From an uncultured Alphaproteobacteria bacterium (GTDB lineage Bacteria; Pseudomonadota; Alphaproteobacteria; Micavibrionales; Micavibrionaceae): a stretch of DNA of 16,200 bases. Under the pieces are notes generated by a model. It saw nothing but the letters and a program-made list of their open reading frames with translations. It ran no database searches and was not told the origin of the DNA. Location of the stretch: positions 1-16,200 of the forward strand of contig CAMLJM010000043.1 of assembly GCA_946480475.1 (NCBI GenBank). Direction: 5' to 3'. The translations under genes and the position numbers were made by a program. The number at the start of each line of letters is the position of its first letter. The stretch's first letter is position 1. This document shows positions 6,608 through 13,618 of the stretch, piece by piece.

Positions 6608-7608
6608 TAGCGATACTGATCCACCTTTGAGAGGTAATCCTGCATATAGGTACGCACACCTTCCTCAAGTTCAGTCATGGGTTTTGTGTAACCCGCTGCA
6701 CGAAGTTTGGTCATATCGGCCTGGGTAAAATACTGATACTTGGTTTGCAATTCCTGCGGCATATCCATGTAATTAATCTTGGGTGCCTTACCGAGTGCCT
6801 TGAAGCATGCTTCCGCCAGGTCTTTAAAACTGCGCGCCTTGCCTGAACCCACATTAAATAGGCCACTGACTTTCGGGTTATCGTAAAGCCATAACATGAC
6901 ATCAACACAATCGCCCACGTAAACAAAATCACGCATCTGGCCCCCATCCTGGTAATCGGGATGATTGGAGCGGAAAAGCTTGGCCGCAGCGCCCGCCTGA
7001 ATTTGTGGATACAACTTGCAAGCCACGCTCATCTGATCGCCTTTATGGTATTCATTGGGACCATAAACATTAAAAAATTTCAGACCAGCCCACTGCGAGG
7101 GCAATTTCTCGCCATCAACATTGCGGTTATCATGTACAATCCTGCATGTGCGACGATCAAATAAATGCTTTGACCAGCCATATGGGTTAAGTGGGCGCAG
7201 CTTTGCAAGATGTTCCACCGTTTCCCCATCTTCAAATCCGCCATCTCCATCGCCATAAGTCGCCGCAGAAGATGCATAAATAAAACGAACGTCATGTTCG
7301 GCACACCACTTCCATAACTTGCGCGACAAAGTGAAGTTGGTCTGGATAATCAGATCAGCATCACGTTCCGTTGTGGCAGAAATGGCACCCAAGTGGAAAA
7401 TCGCCTCTACCTCTTCAGAATGCTTTTCCAGGTAATGCAAGAGATTGTCTGGATGAACGATATCTCGCAGCTCACGCTTGGCTATATTTTTCCATTTATC
7501 TTCATGACCCAGTACATCGCAGACCACCAGATTAGTAAAGCCTTTAGCCTCTAGTCCGGCCAAAAGGTTCGACCCGATAAACCCGGCTCCGCCCGTGACG
7601 ACAATCAT
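6607..7608 (-). CDS. hldD: ADP-glyceromanno-heptose 6-epimerase
   Basis: 333-residue extended short-chain dehydrogenase that epimerises ADP-D-glycero-D-manno-heptose to the L-glycero form for the LPS inner core. The Rossmann motif TGGAGFIGSN is at residues 5-14. FHLGAISATTERD (71-83) matches the FHxGAxSxTTE segment of HldD. YASSAATYG (111-119) carries the Ser position, YGWSK (143-147) is the Tyr-Lys catalytic pair, and GPNEYHKG (183-190) carries the second HldD lysine, K189, corresponding to E. coli K178. ATG 7608 is chosen because AGAGG lies 7 bases upstream; a TTG at 7626 is less likely. It implies heptose-containing LPS, yet no other core-LPS gene is in the window. It heads the operon that continues with lgt. 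Confidence 0.94.
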   Translation of the reverse strand: MIVVTGGAGFIGSNLLAGLEAKGFTNLVVCDVLGHEDKWKNIAKRELRDIVHPDNLLHYLEKHSEEVEAIFHLGAISATTERDADLIIQTNFTLSRKLWKWCAEHDVRFIYASSAATYGDGDGGFEDGETVEHLAKLRPLNPYGWSKHLFDRRTCRIVHDNRNVDGEKLPSQWAGLKFFNVYGPNEYHKGDQMSVACKLYPQIQAGAAAKLFRSNHPDYQDGGQMRDFVYVGDCVDVMLWLYDNPKVSGLFNVGSGKARSFKDLAEACFKALGKAPKINYMDMPQELQTKYQYFTQADMTKLRAAGYTKPMTELEEGVRTYMQDYLSKVDQYR

Positions 7609-7770
7609 TTTCACGCCTCTTATCAAAATTGCTGAAACTGTTCATATATCTAGCATTTTAGGACCGGAAACCCAAACCGTTCTTTATCCACAGGGATACC
7701 CCCTAGATTCATGCGGAATCCGCCCGAGCCATCTGGACTCATAGCGTAGACTCCTGCTACGGACTCTCGC
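7609..7770. other. Divergent intergenic region hldD / ubiK
   Basis: This 162-base spacer separates two divergent transcription units and must hold promoters for both. I see no consensus-quality pair of boxes on either strand. A short stem (CGTAG 7745-7749, CTACG 7757-7761) lies just before the ubiK ATG, and the hexamer GGACTC occurs at 7735-7740 and 7761-7766. No tRNA or small-RNA fold was convincing. Confidence 0.4.
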
Positions 7771-8088
7771 ATGACCAGACCGAAACTCGACCCTCGTTTT
7801 CTTGATGATATCGCCCGCGTAGCCGGGGGTGCCGTCAACATCGTTTCAGGACTTCAGCAGCAGCTGCGCGAAGACATGAAAAGTCGTGTGGACGATCTGG
7901 CAAACCGTGCCGACTTGGTACCGCGTGAGGACCTGGAGCGCGCTGAAGCGATGATCCAGAAACTCCGTGCGCGCGTCGATGACCTGGAAGCACGCCTGGA
8001 TAAAATTGAGGGTAAGAAAGCAGACCCCGCCCCAAAGAAAAAAACCGTAGCTAAAAGATCTGCCCCTAAAGGTACGAAGAAGAAATGA
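7771..8088 (+). CDS. ubiK: UbiK / BMFP-family ubiquinone biosynthesis accessory protein
   Basis: 105-residue protein of the BMFP (Brucella membrane fusogenic protein, DUF526) family. E. coli UbiK is an accessory factor for aerobic ubiquinone synthesis that binds UbiJ and membrane lipids; the Brucella homologue fuses vesicles in vitro. The sequence shows the amphipathic N-terminal helix (residues 8-38, PRFLDDIARVAGGAVN onward), then the conserved LVPREDLERAEAMIQKLRARVDDLEARL coiled-coil that mediates trimer formation, split here as LVPREDLERAEAM (49-61) and its continuation to about 80. A Lys/Ala/Pro-rich basic tail follows from about 82 to the end. ATG 7771 has only a weak GGA upstream. The stop overlaps the ybjN start as ATGA, so the two are coupled. 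Confidence 0.88.
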   Translation: MTRPKLDPRFLDDIARVAGGAVNIVSGLQQQLREDMKSRVDDLANRADLVPREDLERAEAMIQKLRARVDDLEARLDKIEGKKADPAPKKKTVAKRSAPKGTKKK

Positions 8089-8582
8089 GTGAAATGGATC
8101 TCTTTGAAGAAACAAGCAATCCTCTCGATAGCGTCGAGGAAGTTCTTCACAGCAATGACTGGGTTTTTGATCGCCCGAATGAATCCGAGATCGTGGTGCA
8201 GGCATCAGGTCAATGCAGCCACTATCGCATGACTTTCCTCTGGCAGGAAGAATACAGTGCGATGCAATTTTTCTGCGAAATCGATGAGGCTGTCCCCAAG
8301 AAGCGTATGGAAATGGCCGCTCGCCTTCTGAAAAATGTAAACGAGCGTCTATGGCTCGGCCATTTTGATATCCCTGAAGAAACACGCACACCCGTCTTCC
8401 GCTATACCTGCCTGTTCCGTGGCGCACAGACATCCGGGATTGAGCATGTCGAGGATATCGTTGAGATCGGCATGAGTGAATGTGAGCGCTTCCACAACGC
8501 CTTTGCACTGCTGGCAACTGCCCCGACCCTGACCGACGAGATCCTTGAACTCGTTCTGAGCGAGCATGGCGGCGCAGCCTGA
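8085..8582 (+). CDS. YbjN domain-containing protein
   Basis: 165-residue protein of the YbjN family (PF10722 type, fold related to type III secretion chaperones). The E. coli member influences motility, biofilm and stress phenotypes, but no biochemical activity is settled. Supporting features are the N-terminal NPLDSVEEVL and W-containing helix, alternating strands around QASGQCSHYRMTFLW and SAMQFFCEID, and the typical RLLKNVNERLWLGHFDI segment (about 80-96). It is soluble, acidic and has no signal peptide. The start overlaps the ubiK stop by 4 nt and the 3' end overlaps proC by 17 nt. The order ubiK-ybjN-proC is, to my knowledge, recurrent in alphaproteobacteria, so the three are probably one operon. 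Confidence 0.85.
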   Translation: MSEMDLFEETSNPLDSVEEVLHSNDWVFDRPNESEIVVQASGQCSHYRMTFLWQEEYSAMQFFCEIDEAVPKKRMEMAARLLKNVNERLWLGHFDIPEETRTPVFRYTCLFRGAQTSGIEHVEDIVEIGMSECERFHNAFALLATAPTLTDEILELVLSEHGGAA

Positions 8583-9408
8583 TCTCTCCACCTCCTTATC
8601 GATTGCCCTCATCGGCTGCGGCAAGATGGGCAGCGCTCTTTTGCGCGGCTGGTTGTCATCGGGACAAGTAAAGCATGTCTATGTCCTGGATCCCGGTGGG
8701 TTGCCCGAAGAGTTTGAAGACCAAGCGCCTGACAACATCACATTTTACGATAAGCCGGAAATGTTTGCCGGTGCCCGGCCACCCGCATCCGTATTCGTGA
8801 TTGCTGTAAAACCACAAATTATGGATGAAGTTTGCAACGCGATCAAAAAAGCCGTCCCCACTGATGCCTTGGTGCTTTCGATTGCAGCAGGCCAGACAAT
8901 TGCTAAATTTGAAAGTTACTTTGGGGTAACCCAGCCTGTTATCCGTTCCATGCCTAACACGCCTGCCGCTGTTGCCAAAGGCATTACCGTGGGCTGCCCG
9001 AATAAAAATGTCTCGTCCGCACAAAAGAAACTGGCTGATAATCTTTTAAAAGCCGTAGGCAAAGTTGAATGGATCAATGAAGAGAATTTACTGGATGCCG
9101 TTACGGCTGTTTCTGGCAGTGGTCCTGCATATATTTTTCTGCTCATTGAAGCGATGGCCGCTGCGGGCGTTAAGGCGGGCCTGGACAAAGACTTCTCCAT
9201 GAAGCTGGCGCGACAAACTGTCATTGGCAGCGCTGCCCTTGCAGACAGCGACCCACTGCCTGCCGAAACACTTCGGAAAAATGTCACAAGCCCTGGTGGC
9301 ACAACGGCTGCCGCCCTCGAAGTACTGATGTCGCCATCAGGCATGCAGGAATTATTTGATAAAGCGATAGCTGCGGCCACAGCACGCAGTAAAGAACTGA
9401 GTCGTTAG
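8566..9408 (+). CDS. proC: Pyrroline-5-carboxylate reductase
   Basis: 280-residue cytosolic enzyme catalysing the last step of proline synthesis, NAD(P)H-dependent reduction of 1-pyrroline-5-carboxylate. The N-terminal Rossmann motif is ALIGCGKMGSAL (14-25), followed by VKPQ (81-84), SMPNTPA (128-134) and the C-terminal dimerisation and substrate domain with SGSGPAYIF (183-191) and the family signature VTSPGGTTAAAL (240-251). All key segments are intact and the length is normal. The ATG at 8566 lies inside ybjN, so translation is probably coupled. Its TAG stop shares bases with the TAA stop of the convergent mucR gene (TTAG at 9405-9408). Confidence 0.96.
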   Translation: MAAQPDLSTSLSIALIGCGKMGSALLRGWLSSGQVKHVYVLDPGGLPEEFEDQAPDNITFYDKPEMFAGARPPASVFVIAVKPQIMDEVCNAIKKAVPTDALVLSIAAGQTIAKFESYFGVTQPVIRSMPNTPAAVAKGITVGCPNKNVSSAQKKLADNLLKAVGKVEWINEENLLDAVTAVSGSGPAYIFLLIEAMAAAGVKAGLDKDFSMKLARQTVIGSAALADSDPLPAETLRKNVTSPGGTTAAALEVLMSPSGMQELFDKAIAAATARSKELSR

Positions 9409-9815
9409 CTCTTCTTACGACTAGCCGTTCCCAGACCAATATCTTTAGCAAGCTTACTCCGCTGGTTCGCGTAGTTAGGTGCTACCATCGGATAATCAGC
9501 GGGAAGACCCCAGCGTTCACGATATTGTTCAGGCGTCATGTTGTAAGCTGTCTTAAGATGACGCTTTAGCATCTTCAATTTCTTGCCGTCTTCCAGACAA
9601 ACAATATAATCTGCATGGACGGACTTCTTGATAGGCACGGCCGGTTGCGGACGTTCAGATGATATTGGCCCATCCTGATTTACATTGGCAAGCGTACTGT
9701 ACACTTTACGGATGAGCGCCGGAATTTCTTCCGTGCTGACAGAGTTGTGCGCCAGATGGGCTGATACAATATTAGATGTCAGTGTCAGGAGATTATCATT
9801 TTCTGTGTCCGGCAT
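9405..9815 (-). CDS. MucR/Ros-family zinc-finger-type transcriptional regulator
   Basis: 136-residue regulator of the prokaryotic Ros/MucR family, which binds AT-rich DNA and controls surface polysaccharide, cell-cycle or virulence genes in alphaproteobacteria. An N-terminal oligomerisation region covers residues 1-50 (LTSNIVSAHLAHNSV, EIPALIRKVYSTL). The DNA-binding domain covers 65-130 (DYIVCLEDGKKLKMLKRHL, YNMTPEQYRERWGLP, DYPMVAPNYANQRSKLAKDIGLG). The zinc site is atypical: C73 and D76 match the C-x2-D pattern, and H86 is present, but position 90 is Ala where Brucella MucR has the final His. The ATG has AGGAAG upstream and a promoter at about 9848-9853. It follows tsaB but has its own AT-rich upstream region, where autoregulation, common in the family, would act. 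Confidence 0.92.
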   Translation of the reverse strand: MPDTENDNLLTLTSNIVSAHLAHNSVSTEEIPALIRKVYSTLANVNQDGPISSERPQPAVPIKKSVHADYIVCLEDGKKLKMLKRHLKTAYNMTPEQYRERWGLPADYPMVAPNYANQRSKLAKDIGLGTASRKKS

Positions 9816-9847
9816 CTTTACTTCCTGTTTCTATGTATTACTGTATT

Positions 9848-9853
9848 ATTATA
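9848..9853 (-). promoter_or_regulatory. Candidate -10 box of the mucR-family gene
   Basis: An exact TATAAT on the minus strand lies in an A/T-dominated 75-base spacer between tsaB and the mucR-family gene. The implied start near 9841 leaves a leader of about 26 bases that contains AGGAAG. The -35 region is poor, as might suit an activated or autorepressed promoter. Confidence 0.4.
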
Positions 9854-9890
9854 AGATTAAAGCATAAATAATAAGTAAAAAGCAAGTAAA

Positions 9891-10589
9891 TCACTCCTCT
9901 ATAGTACGCTGGACACGCTTAGACTGGCTGACATCGGCATCCCTGAGATAAAGGGGTTCAGGCATAGTATCGGTATCCCCGCTCTCCCATAGCGCATAAC
10001 CAATACGGGCGATAAAAGCAGGATCAGGAATCTCATACCCCGTCTCCAGCATTACCATATCTTTTTGGCCGCCACCAAGGAGCGATACAAAGCGGGCATT
10101 TGCATCTCCGATCAGCACAACCGGCTGCTCCAAGTAAACAGCAGCAATAGCGTCGGCAGATAAAGCAAAGGGATCGGAAAGCGTATGCCCTTCTGATGAA
10201 AACAACTGACCGTAAAAATCAGTACGTTTTGTCTCAATCAAGACCAGAATGTTCTTATCCGTTTCATGTCGGGATAAATATGCCGCCACCAGCACGCTCA
10301 GTGTTGTAACACCTACAACAGGGATATTCAGCGCCAATCCCAGAGACCGTGCTGTGGAAAGACCGATACGCAAACCCGTAAAAGCACCGGGCCCTACGGT
10401 AGTGGCAATCAATCCAAGGTCCTGAAAATCAATCCGGGCTTTTATCAAAGTATCTTGAATAATCGGGACCAGTTTCTCAGCATGACCACGCCCCATGGAC
10501 TCAACGACACTGAAACAGTCCCCCGTATCATTATTGAATACACCCGCAGCACATCCATTCATTGCCGTATCAAGAGCCAAAACCTGCAT
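9891..10589 (-). CDS. tsaB: tRNA threonylcarbamoyladenosine biosynthesis protein TsaB
   Basis: 232-residue member of the ASKHA-fold Gcp-like family. TsaB scaffolds TsaD (with TsaE) for the t6A modification at position 37 of ANN-decoding tRNAs in the cytosol. Diagnostic segments are the N-terminus LALDTAMNGCAAGVF, the GRGHAEKLVPII helix, the family core VGPGAFTGLRIGLSTARSLG (65-84) and PEPLYLRDADV near the C-terminus. The start ATG overlaps the stop of the upstream nitroreductase by one base (TGATG), so the two are translationally coupled. In many alphaproteobacteria tsaB is followed by rimI; here it is followed by the mucR-family gene, with no rimI in the window. Confidence 0.94.
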   Translation of the reverse strand: MQVLALDTAMNGCAAGVFNNDTGDCFSVVESMGRGHAEKLVPIIQDTLIKARIDFQDLGLIATTVGPGAFTGLRIGLSTARSLGLALNIPVVGVTTLSVLVAAYLSRHETDKNILVLIETKRTDFYGQLFSSEGHTLSDPFALSADAIAAVYLEQPVVLIGDANARFVSLLGGGQKDMVMLETGYEIPDPAFIARIGYALWESGDTDTMPEPLYLRDADVSQSKRVQRTIEE

Positions 10590-11191
10590 CAGATAATCTC
10601 ACAAGCCTCATCAAATGAGAAACGCGGACTGCGCGGAAACAGTGCGGATTCATCACCATACCCAATATTGCACAGGAAATTGATTTTATAACGACCGTCC
10701 GGGAAGAATTCCTGATTGATACCATCGGCATTAAAACCACCCATAGGGCCACAATCAAGACCTAATGCACGCGCCGCCAGCATCAGATAAGCTGCCTGCA
10801 AACTGCTGTTACGCATGGTAACGAGTTTGATTTTCTCCTCTTTGCCTGCAAACCAGCTGCGTGCCGTAGGTTCATGGGGGAAAAGCTGAGGCATCAATTC
10901 ATAGAATTGCGTGTCATAGGCAATAATAGCCGTGAGTGGCGCCGTCATGGTCTTGTCCACATTACCTGCATCCAGGTGGGGCTTTAATCGTTGTTTGGCT
11001 TCAGGTGTTTTCACAAAGACAAAACGGGCCGGACAACTATTGGCTTCGGTCGGTCCCATCTTCATCAAATCATAAACGGCCTTAATCAGTGTTTCGCCGA
11101 CGTTTTTATCGTGCCATTTGCGATGCGTGCGGGCCGTGCGGAAAAGCATATCCAGCGCCTGATCATCAAGAATTTTATGAGATCCCGTCAA
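10589..11191 (-). CDS. Nitroreductase-family protein, RutE/malonic semialdehyde reductase-like
   Basis: 200-residue flavoprotein of the nitroreductase superfamily, matching E. coli RutE closely along its length: ARTHRKWHD, LMKMGPTEANSCPARFVFV, AGNVDKTMTAPLTAI, FYELMPQLFPH, RNSSLQAAYLMLAARALGLDCGPM and NIGYGDESALFPRSPR. RutE reduces malonic semialdehyde to 3-hydroxypropionate in pyrimidine catabolism, but no other rut gene is nearby, so the substrate here is uncertain and a general quinone or nitro reductase role is possible. FMN-binding residues would lie in the RTHRKW and GPTEANS segments. The start is TTG at 11191, about seven bases after an AGGGGGG stretch; no ATG gives a sensible N-terminus. 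It is coupled to tsaB by a one-base overlap. Confidence 0.88.
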   Translation of the reverse strand: MTGSHKILDDQALDMLFRTARTHRKWHDKNVGETLIKAVYDLMKMGPTEANSCPARFVFVKTPEAKQRLKPHLDAGNVDKTMTAPLTAIIAYDTQFYELMPQLFPHEPTARSWFAGKEEKIKLVTMRNSSLQAAYLMLAARALGLDCGPMGGFNADGINQEFFPDGRYKINFLCNIGYGDESALFPRSPRFSFDEACEII

Positions 11192-11323
11192 AGATACCCC
11201 CCTGTGAATAAAATTGATAACTCCTTGAATTTAGGCACTTTCAGGCAAAGGTCAATCTTTGCTATGAACAGACACCCAGAAAGGGGATGCTTTTTATCCA
11301 TAAAAAACTATACTCACTCTACT

Positions 11324-12493
11324 ATGCGTATGTACCCTAATACCTTTTTATCTCAATTGAAGTTGCCAGTTCTTTCCGCTGTGGCAGCTGTTTTTGTATT
11401 ATGGTCTTTGCCCGCGCAGGCGCAGCATATACCCCTAGATAAAAAATCAGCCGTAATCTTCACCTACTACCATATAGGTGACGAACTGAACGCCGCGACC
11501 AATCTCAGCCGGGAACAGTTTGAAAAACAGATCGCCGAGATAAAATCAGCACACTATAATGTGCTTCCACTGCCTGAGATTGTTGAAAAGCTAAAAGCTA
11601 ACGAGGAACTCCCCGACCCCGCGATTGCCATCACCTTTGATGGCGCACACAAAAAGACCTTGAATTACGCAGCCCCCCTTCTCATGAAGGCAGGGCTTCC
11701 ATTCACTATTTTTATTGCCACGGATACGCTCGATAATAAAACACCTGACAATCTAAGTTGGGATGAAATCCGGCGCTTGGTGCGAAGCGACTTGGTGAGT
11801 ATTGGCCTGCATCCAGCCTCTTATCAAAAAATCTATGACAAAGATAAAGCGGAAATTGCCCGCCAGATTAACAAGGCGCAGGCACGTTACCGCGAGGAAT
11901 TAGACGAAGCCGCCAGCCTCTTTGCTTATCCTTACGGAGAATTCAGCCTTACTTATAAAGAAATTATTGAACAGCAGGGATTTAAGGCTGCCTTTGGTCA
12001 GCAATCTGGTGTTGCTTACGCAGGCGCCGATATGTTTGCCCTTCCTCGCTTTTCCATGACCGAACCCTATGGAGATATCGAACGTTTTCGTCTGACAGCA
12101 CTCGCGTTACCTTTACCAGCCAGAGATATCGCACCGCACGATCCCTACATTGTGAATGGTAAACCTGAAATCGGATTTACCATTGATCCGGCGCTTAAAA
12201 ACCAGATCAAATCCATGTCTTGCTTTTCATCGACATCAGAGAAAGCAAAGCTACAGGTACTTGGCGGTACGCGCATAGAAATACGCCTTGATAAGCCTTT
12301 TGAAGATGAACGCGGTCGTATCAACTGCACAATGCCAGGACCAATAGACGAAACAAGTGAACAGCCGCGCTGGCGCTGGTTTGGCATGCTGCTGACGACA
12401 CCTGTTTCTTATGATGATTATGAACCCGCTGCCAATGGCGAGTCTGATACATCATCAAACCTGCCCGATGAGATTGAATCCAGCATAGAATAA
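11324..12493 (+). CDS. Exported polysaccharide deacetylase-like protein, probably active-site degenerate
   Basis: 389-residue protein with a signal peptide: hydrophobic LPVLSAVAAVFVLWSLP at 14-30 and a probable cut after AQA (31-33). A NodB/polysaccharide deacetylase-like barrel follows (about 40-255), with FTYYHIGD, AITFDGAH (102-109), LPFTIFIATD, MSWDE-like LSWDE (144-148), SIGLHPASY (159-167) and FAYPYGEFS (200-208). Active deacetylases carry TFDDG and HxxxH; here the second Asp is replaced by Gly (D106-G107) and HxxxH reads H163-PAS-Y167, so metal binding is doubtful. The C-terminal 130 residues hold the only two cysteines (C300, C335), a possible periplasmic disulfide, and end acidic. 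The frame is open far upstream, but only ATG 11324 (or 11330) puts the signal peptide at the N-terminus. No ribosome-binding site is evident. It is convergent with nfuA-like, 8 bases apart. Confidence 0.8.
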   Translation: MRMYPNTFLSQLKLPVLSAVAAVFVLWSLPAQAQHIPLDKKSAVIFTYYHIGDELNAATNLSREQFEKQIAEIKSAHYNVLPLPEIVEKLKANEELPDPAIAITFDGAHKKTLNYAAPLLMKAGLPFTIFIATDTLDNKTPDNLSWDEIRRLVRSDLVSIGLHPASYQKIYDKDKAEIARQINKAQARYREELDEAASLFAYPYGEFSLTYKEIIEQQGFKAAFGQQSGVAYAGADMFALPRFSMTEPYGDIERFRLTALALPLPARDIAPHDPYIVNGKPEIGFTIDPALKNQIKSMSCFSSTSEKAKLQVLGGTRIEIRLDKPFEDERGRINCTMPGPIDETSEQPRWRWFGMLLTTPVSYDDYEPAANGESDTSSNLPDEIESSIE

Positions 12494-12501
12494 TGAGCGG
12501 C

Positions 12502-13053
12502 TTAATAGCCTTGATATTGCTCGACTGATTTTACTTCGGGCACATAATGCTTCAGCATATTCTCAATACCCATTTTCAGCGTCATGGTGGAACTGGGGCA
12601 GCCAGCACATGCCCCCTTCATATGCAGCCACACAATCCCGTCTTCAAATTTTACAAATTCAATATCACCGCCATCACGCGCTACCGCCGGACGCACGCGC
12701 GTATCCAGCAGTTCACGAATCTGAAGTACGAGTTCGCTTTCAATTCCATTTTGGGATGTATCAACAACACCCTCCATGACGGGAAGGCCACTCAGGTAAT
12801 GTTCCATGATAGCCGCCAGAATCTGAGGCTTCAGAAAGGACCAGTCGCTTTCCAGATCGCGAGTCACGGAAATGAAATCAGCCGCCAGAAAGACTGAGGA
12901 AACCCCCTCTATCCTGAATAGACGCATAGCTAGAGGCGAGCACCCCGCTTTGTCCGCTTCCCGGAACTCAGCACTTCCCTGAGCCATGACGACCTGTCCA
13001 GGAATAAACTTTATAGTAGCGGGATTAGGTGTCTGTTCTGTCTGAATAAACAT
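12502..13053 (-). CDS. NifU family Fe-S cluster carrier protein (NfuA/NFU1 type)
   Basis: 183-residue cytosolic scaffold or carrier that delivers [4Fe-4S] clusters to target enzymes. The N-terminal Nfu domain spans about 1-88 (MFIQTEQTPNPATIKFIPG, then FREADKAGCSPLA and LFRIEGVSSVFLAADFISV). The C-terminal NifU domain spans about 105-175, with RPAVARDGGDIEFV and the cluster-binding C149-AG-C152 in MKGACAGCPSS. This two-domain layout is the mitochondrial NFU1/alphaproteobacterial type. ATG 13053 is chosen since AGAGGT sits 7 bases upstream and MFIQTEQTPNP is the family start; the frame is open to 13101 without a better site. It is divergent from the unknown gene at 13175 and convergent with the deacetylase-like gene. 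Confidence 0.93.
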   Translation of the reverse strand: MFIQTEQTPNPATIKFIPGQVVMAQGSAEFREADKAGCSPLAMRLFRIEGVSSVFLAADFISVTRDLESDWSFLKPQILAAIMEHYLSGLPVMEGVVDTSQNGIESELVLQIRELLDTRVRPAVARDGGDIEFVKFEDGIVWLHMKGACAGCPSSTMTLKMGIENMLKHYVPEVKSVEQYQGY

Positions 13054-13109
13054 GATTTTACCTCTGCCCAGAGATGTAGGAGTAAATGCCGGAAAAGGCA
13101 ATCTTTATA

Positions 13110-13139
13110 TTGACATAAGCAATTTTTGCTCGCTAATAT
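13110..13139 (+). promoter_or_regulatory. Sigma70-type promoter with internal dyad, for the unknown gene at 13175
   Basis: An exact TTGACA (13110-13115), an 18-base spacer and TAATAT (13134-13139). The expected start is near 13146, about 29 bases before the ATG at 13175. The spacer contains a perfect inverted repeat, AGCAA-TTT-TTGCT (13118-13130), placed where a repressor or an untwisting activator could act. The divergent Nfu-type gene starts at 13053, so the same region may serve both. Confidence 0.6.
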
Positions 13140-13174
13140 CTTAAAAAAGAAAACAAATTGTCGGGAGGGTGTCC

Positions 13175-13618
13175 ATGACAACTGATAACTCACTAAAGTT
13201 TGAGTTGGAAAGTGTATTACGCACATTCCTAGGCGATGCCGAAAGGGAAATGGGACTTCAATTCCATGAAATGGCGTCCGAAGAAACAGATCATAAAACA
13301 TATATGGTCAAAGATCCCGCCAGTGAGAAAGTTTTGGGTGTAGTCACACTCAATCCCTTTACGGAACAGGCAAACTCCTGCTTCTCAAACAGCAAAGACA
13401 ACCCCGCTGTTCTGTCCATCAAAGTTAATATGAATCTGAGAAAGCCAGAAACCGGGGCTGTTGTATTGAATGCAAATGAACTGGGAGCGCTTTTCAAAGT
13501 CAGCTGCCATGCCCTGACAGCTTTAGCGGCCAAAAAATCCCACGTAAGCCCGCTGCAAGCAAACTTTGTAGAATTGCCATCCCGGGTTTCCGCATTCGCA
13601 CTTAAACTGAACGTCTGA
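13175..13618 (+). CDS. Hypothetical protein (147 residues)
   Basis: I do not recognise the family. The product is 147 residues, with no signal peptide and no membrane segment, so it is likely cytosolic. It begins MTTDNSLKFELESVLRTFLGDAEREMG, given here as MTTDNSLKFE followed by an amphipathic helix, then alternating strand-like stretches (KVLGVVTLNPF, AVLSIKVNMNLR, TGAVVLNANELGALF). Two cysteines lie near residues 69 and 112 and the C-terminus is VSAFALKLNV. ATG 13175 is preceded by GGGAGGG at a good distance; a GTG at 13169 overlaps that site and is less likely. It has a strong promoter with an internal dyad and stands alone on its strand. Its last 17 bases overlap the 3' end of the convergent Alph_Pro_TM gene. 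Good translation signals make it a real gene; the function is open. Confidence 0.8.
   Translation: MTTDNSLKFELESVLRTFLGDAEREMGLQFHEMASEETDHKTYMVKDPASEKVLGVVTLNPFTEQANSCFSNSKDNPAVLSIKVNMNLRKPETGAVVLNANELGALFKVSCHALTALAAKKSHVSPLQANFVELPSRVSAFALKLNV

Noticed and set aside
7680..7770. GC-rich stretch before ubiK as a possible tRNA or small RNA
   Set aside because: No cloverleaf, T-loop motif or terminator could be made; only a 5-bp stem is present.
9405..9408. Interleaved stop codons of proC and the mucR-family gene as a special arrangement
   Set aside because: TTAG sharing of stops is common in compact bacterial genomes and carries no further signal here.
10991..11323. Upstream extension of the deacetylase-like frame, including an ATG at 11264
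   Set aside because: It overlaps the nitroreductase gene on the other strand and would bury a clear signal peptide far from the N-terminus.
12486..12515. Bidirectional terminator between the convergent deacetylase-like and Nfu-type genes
   Set aside because: Only a 4-bp stem (GGCT/AGCC) with no T-tract on either side.
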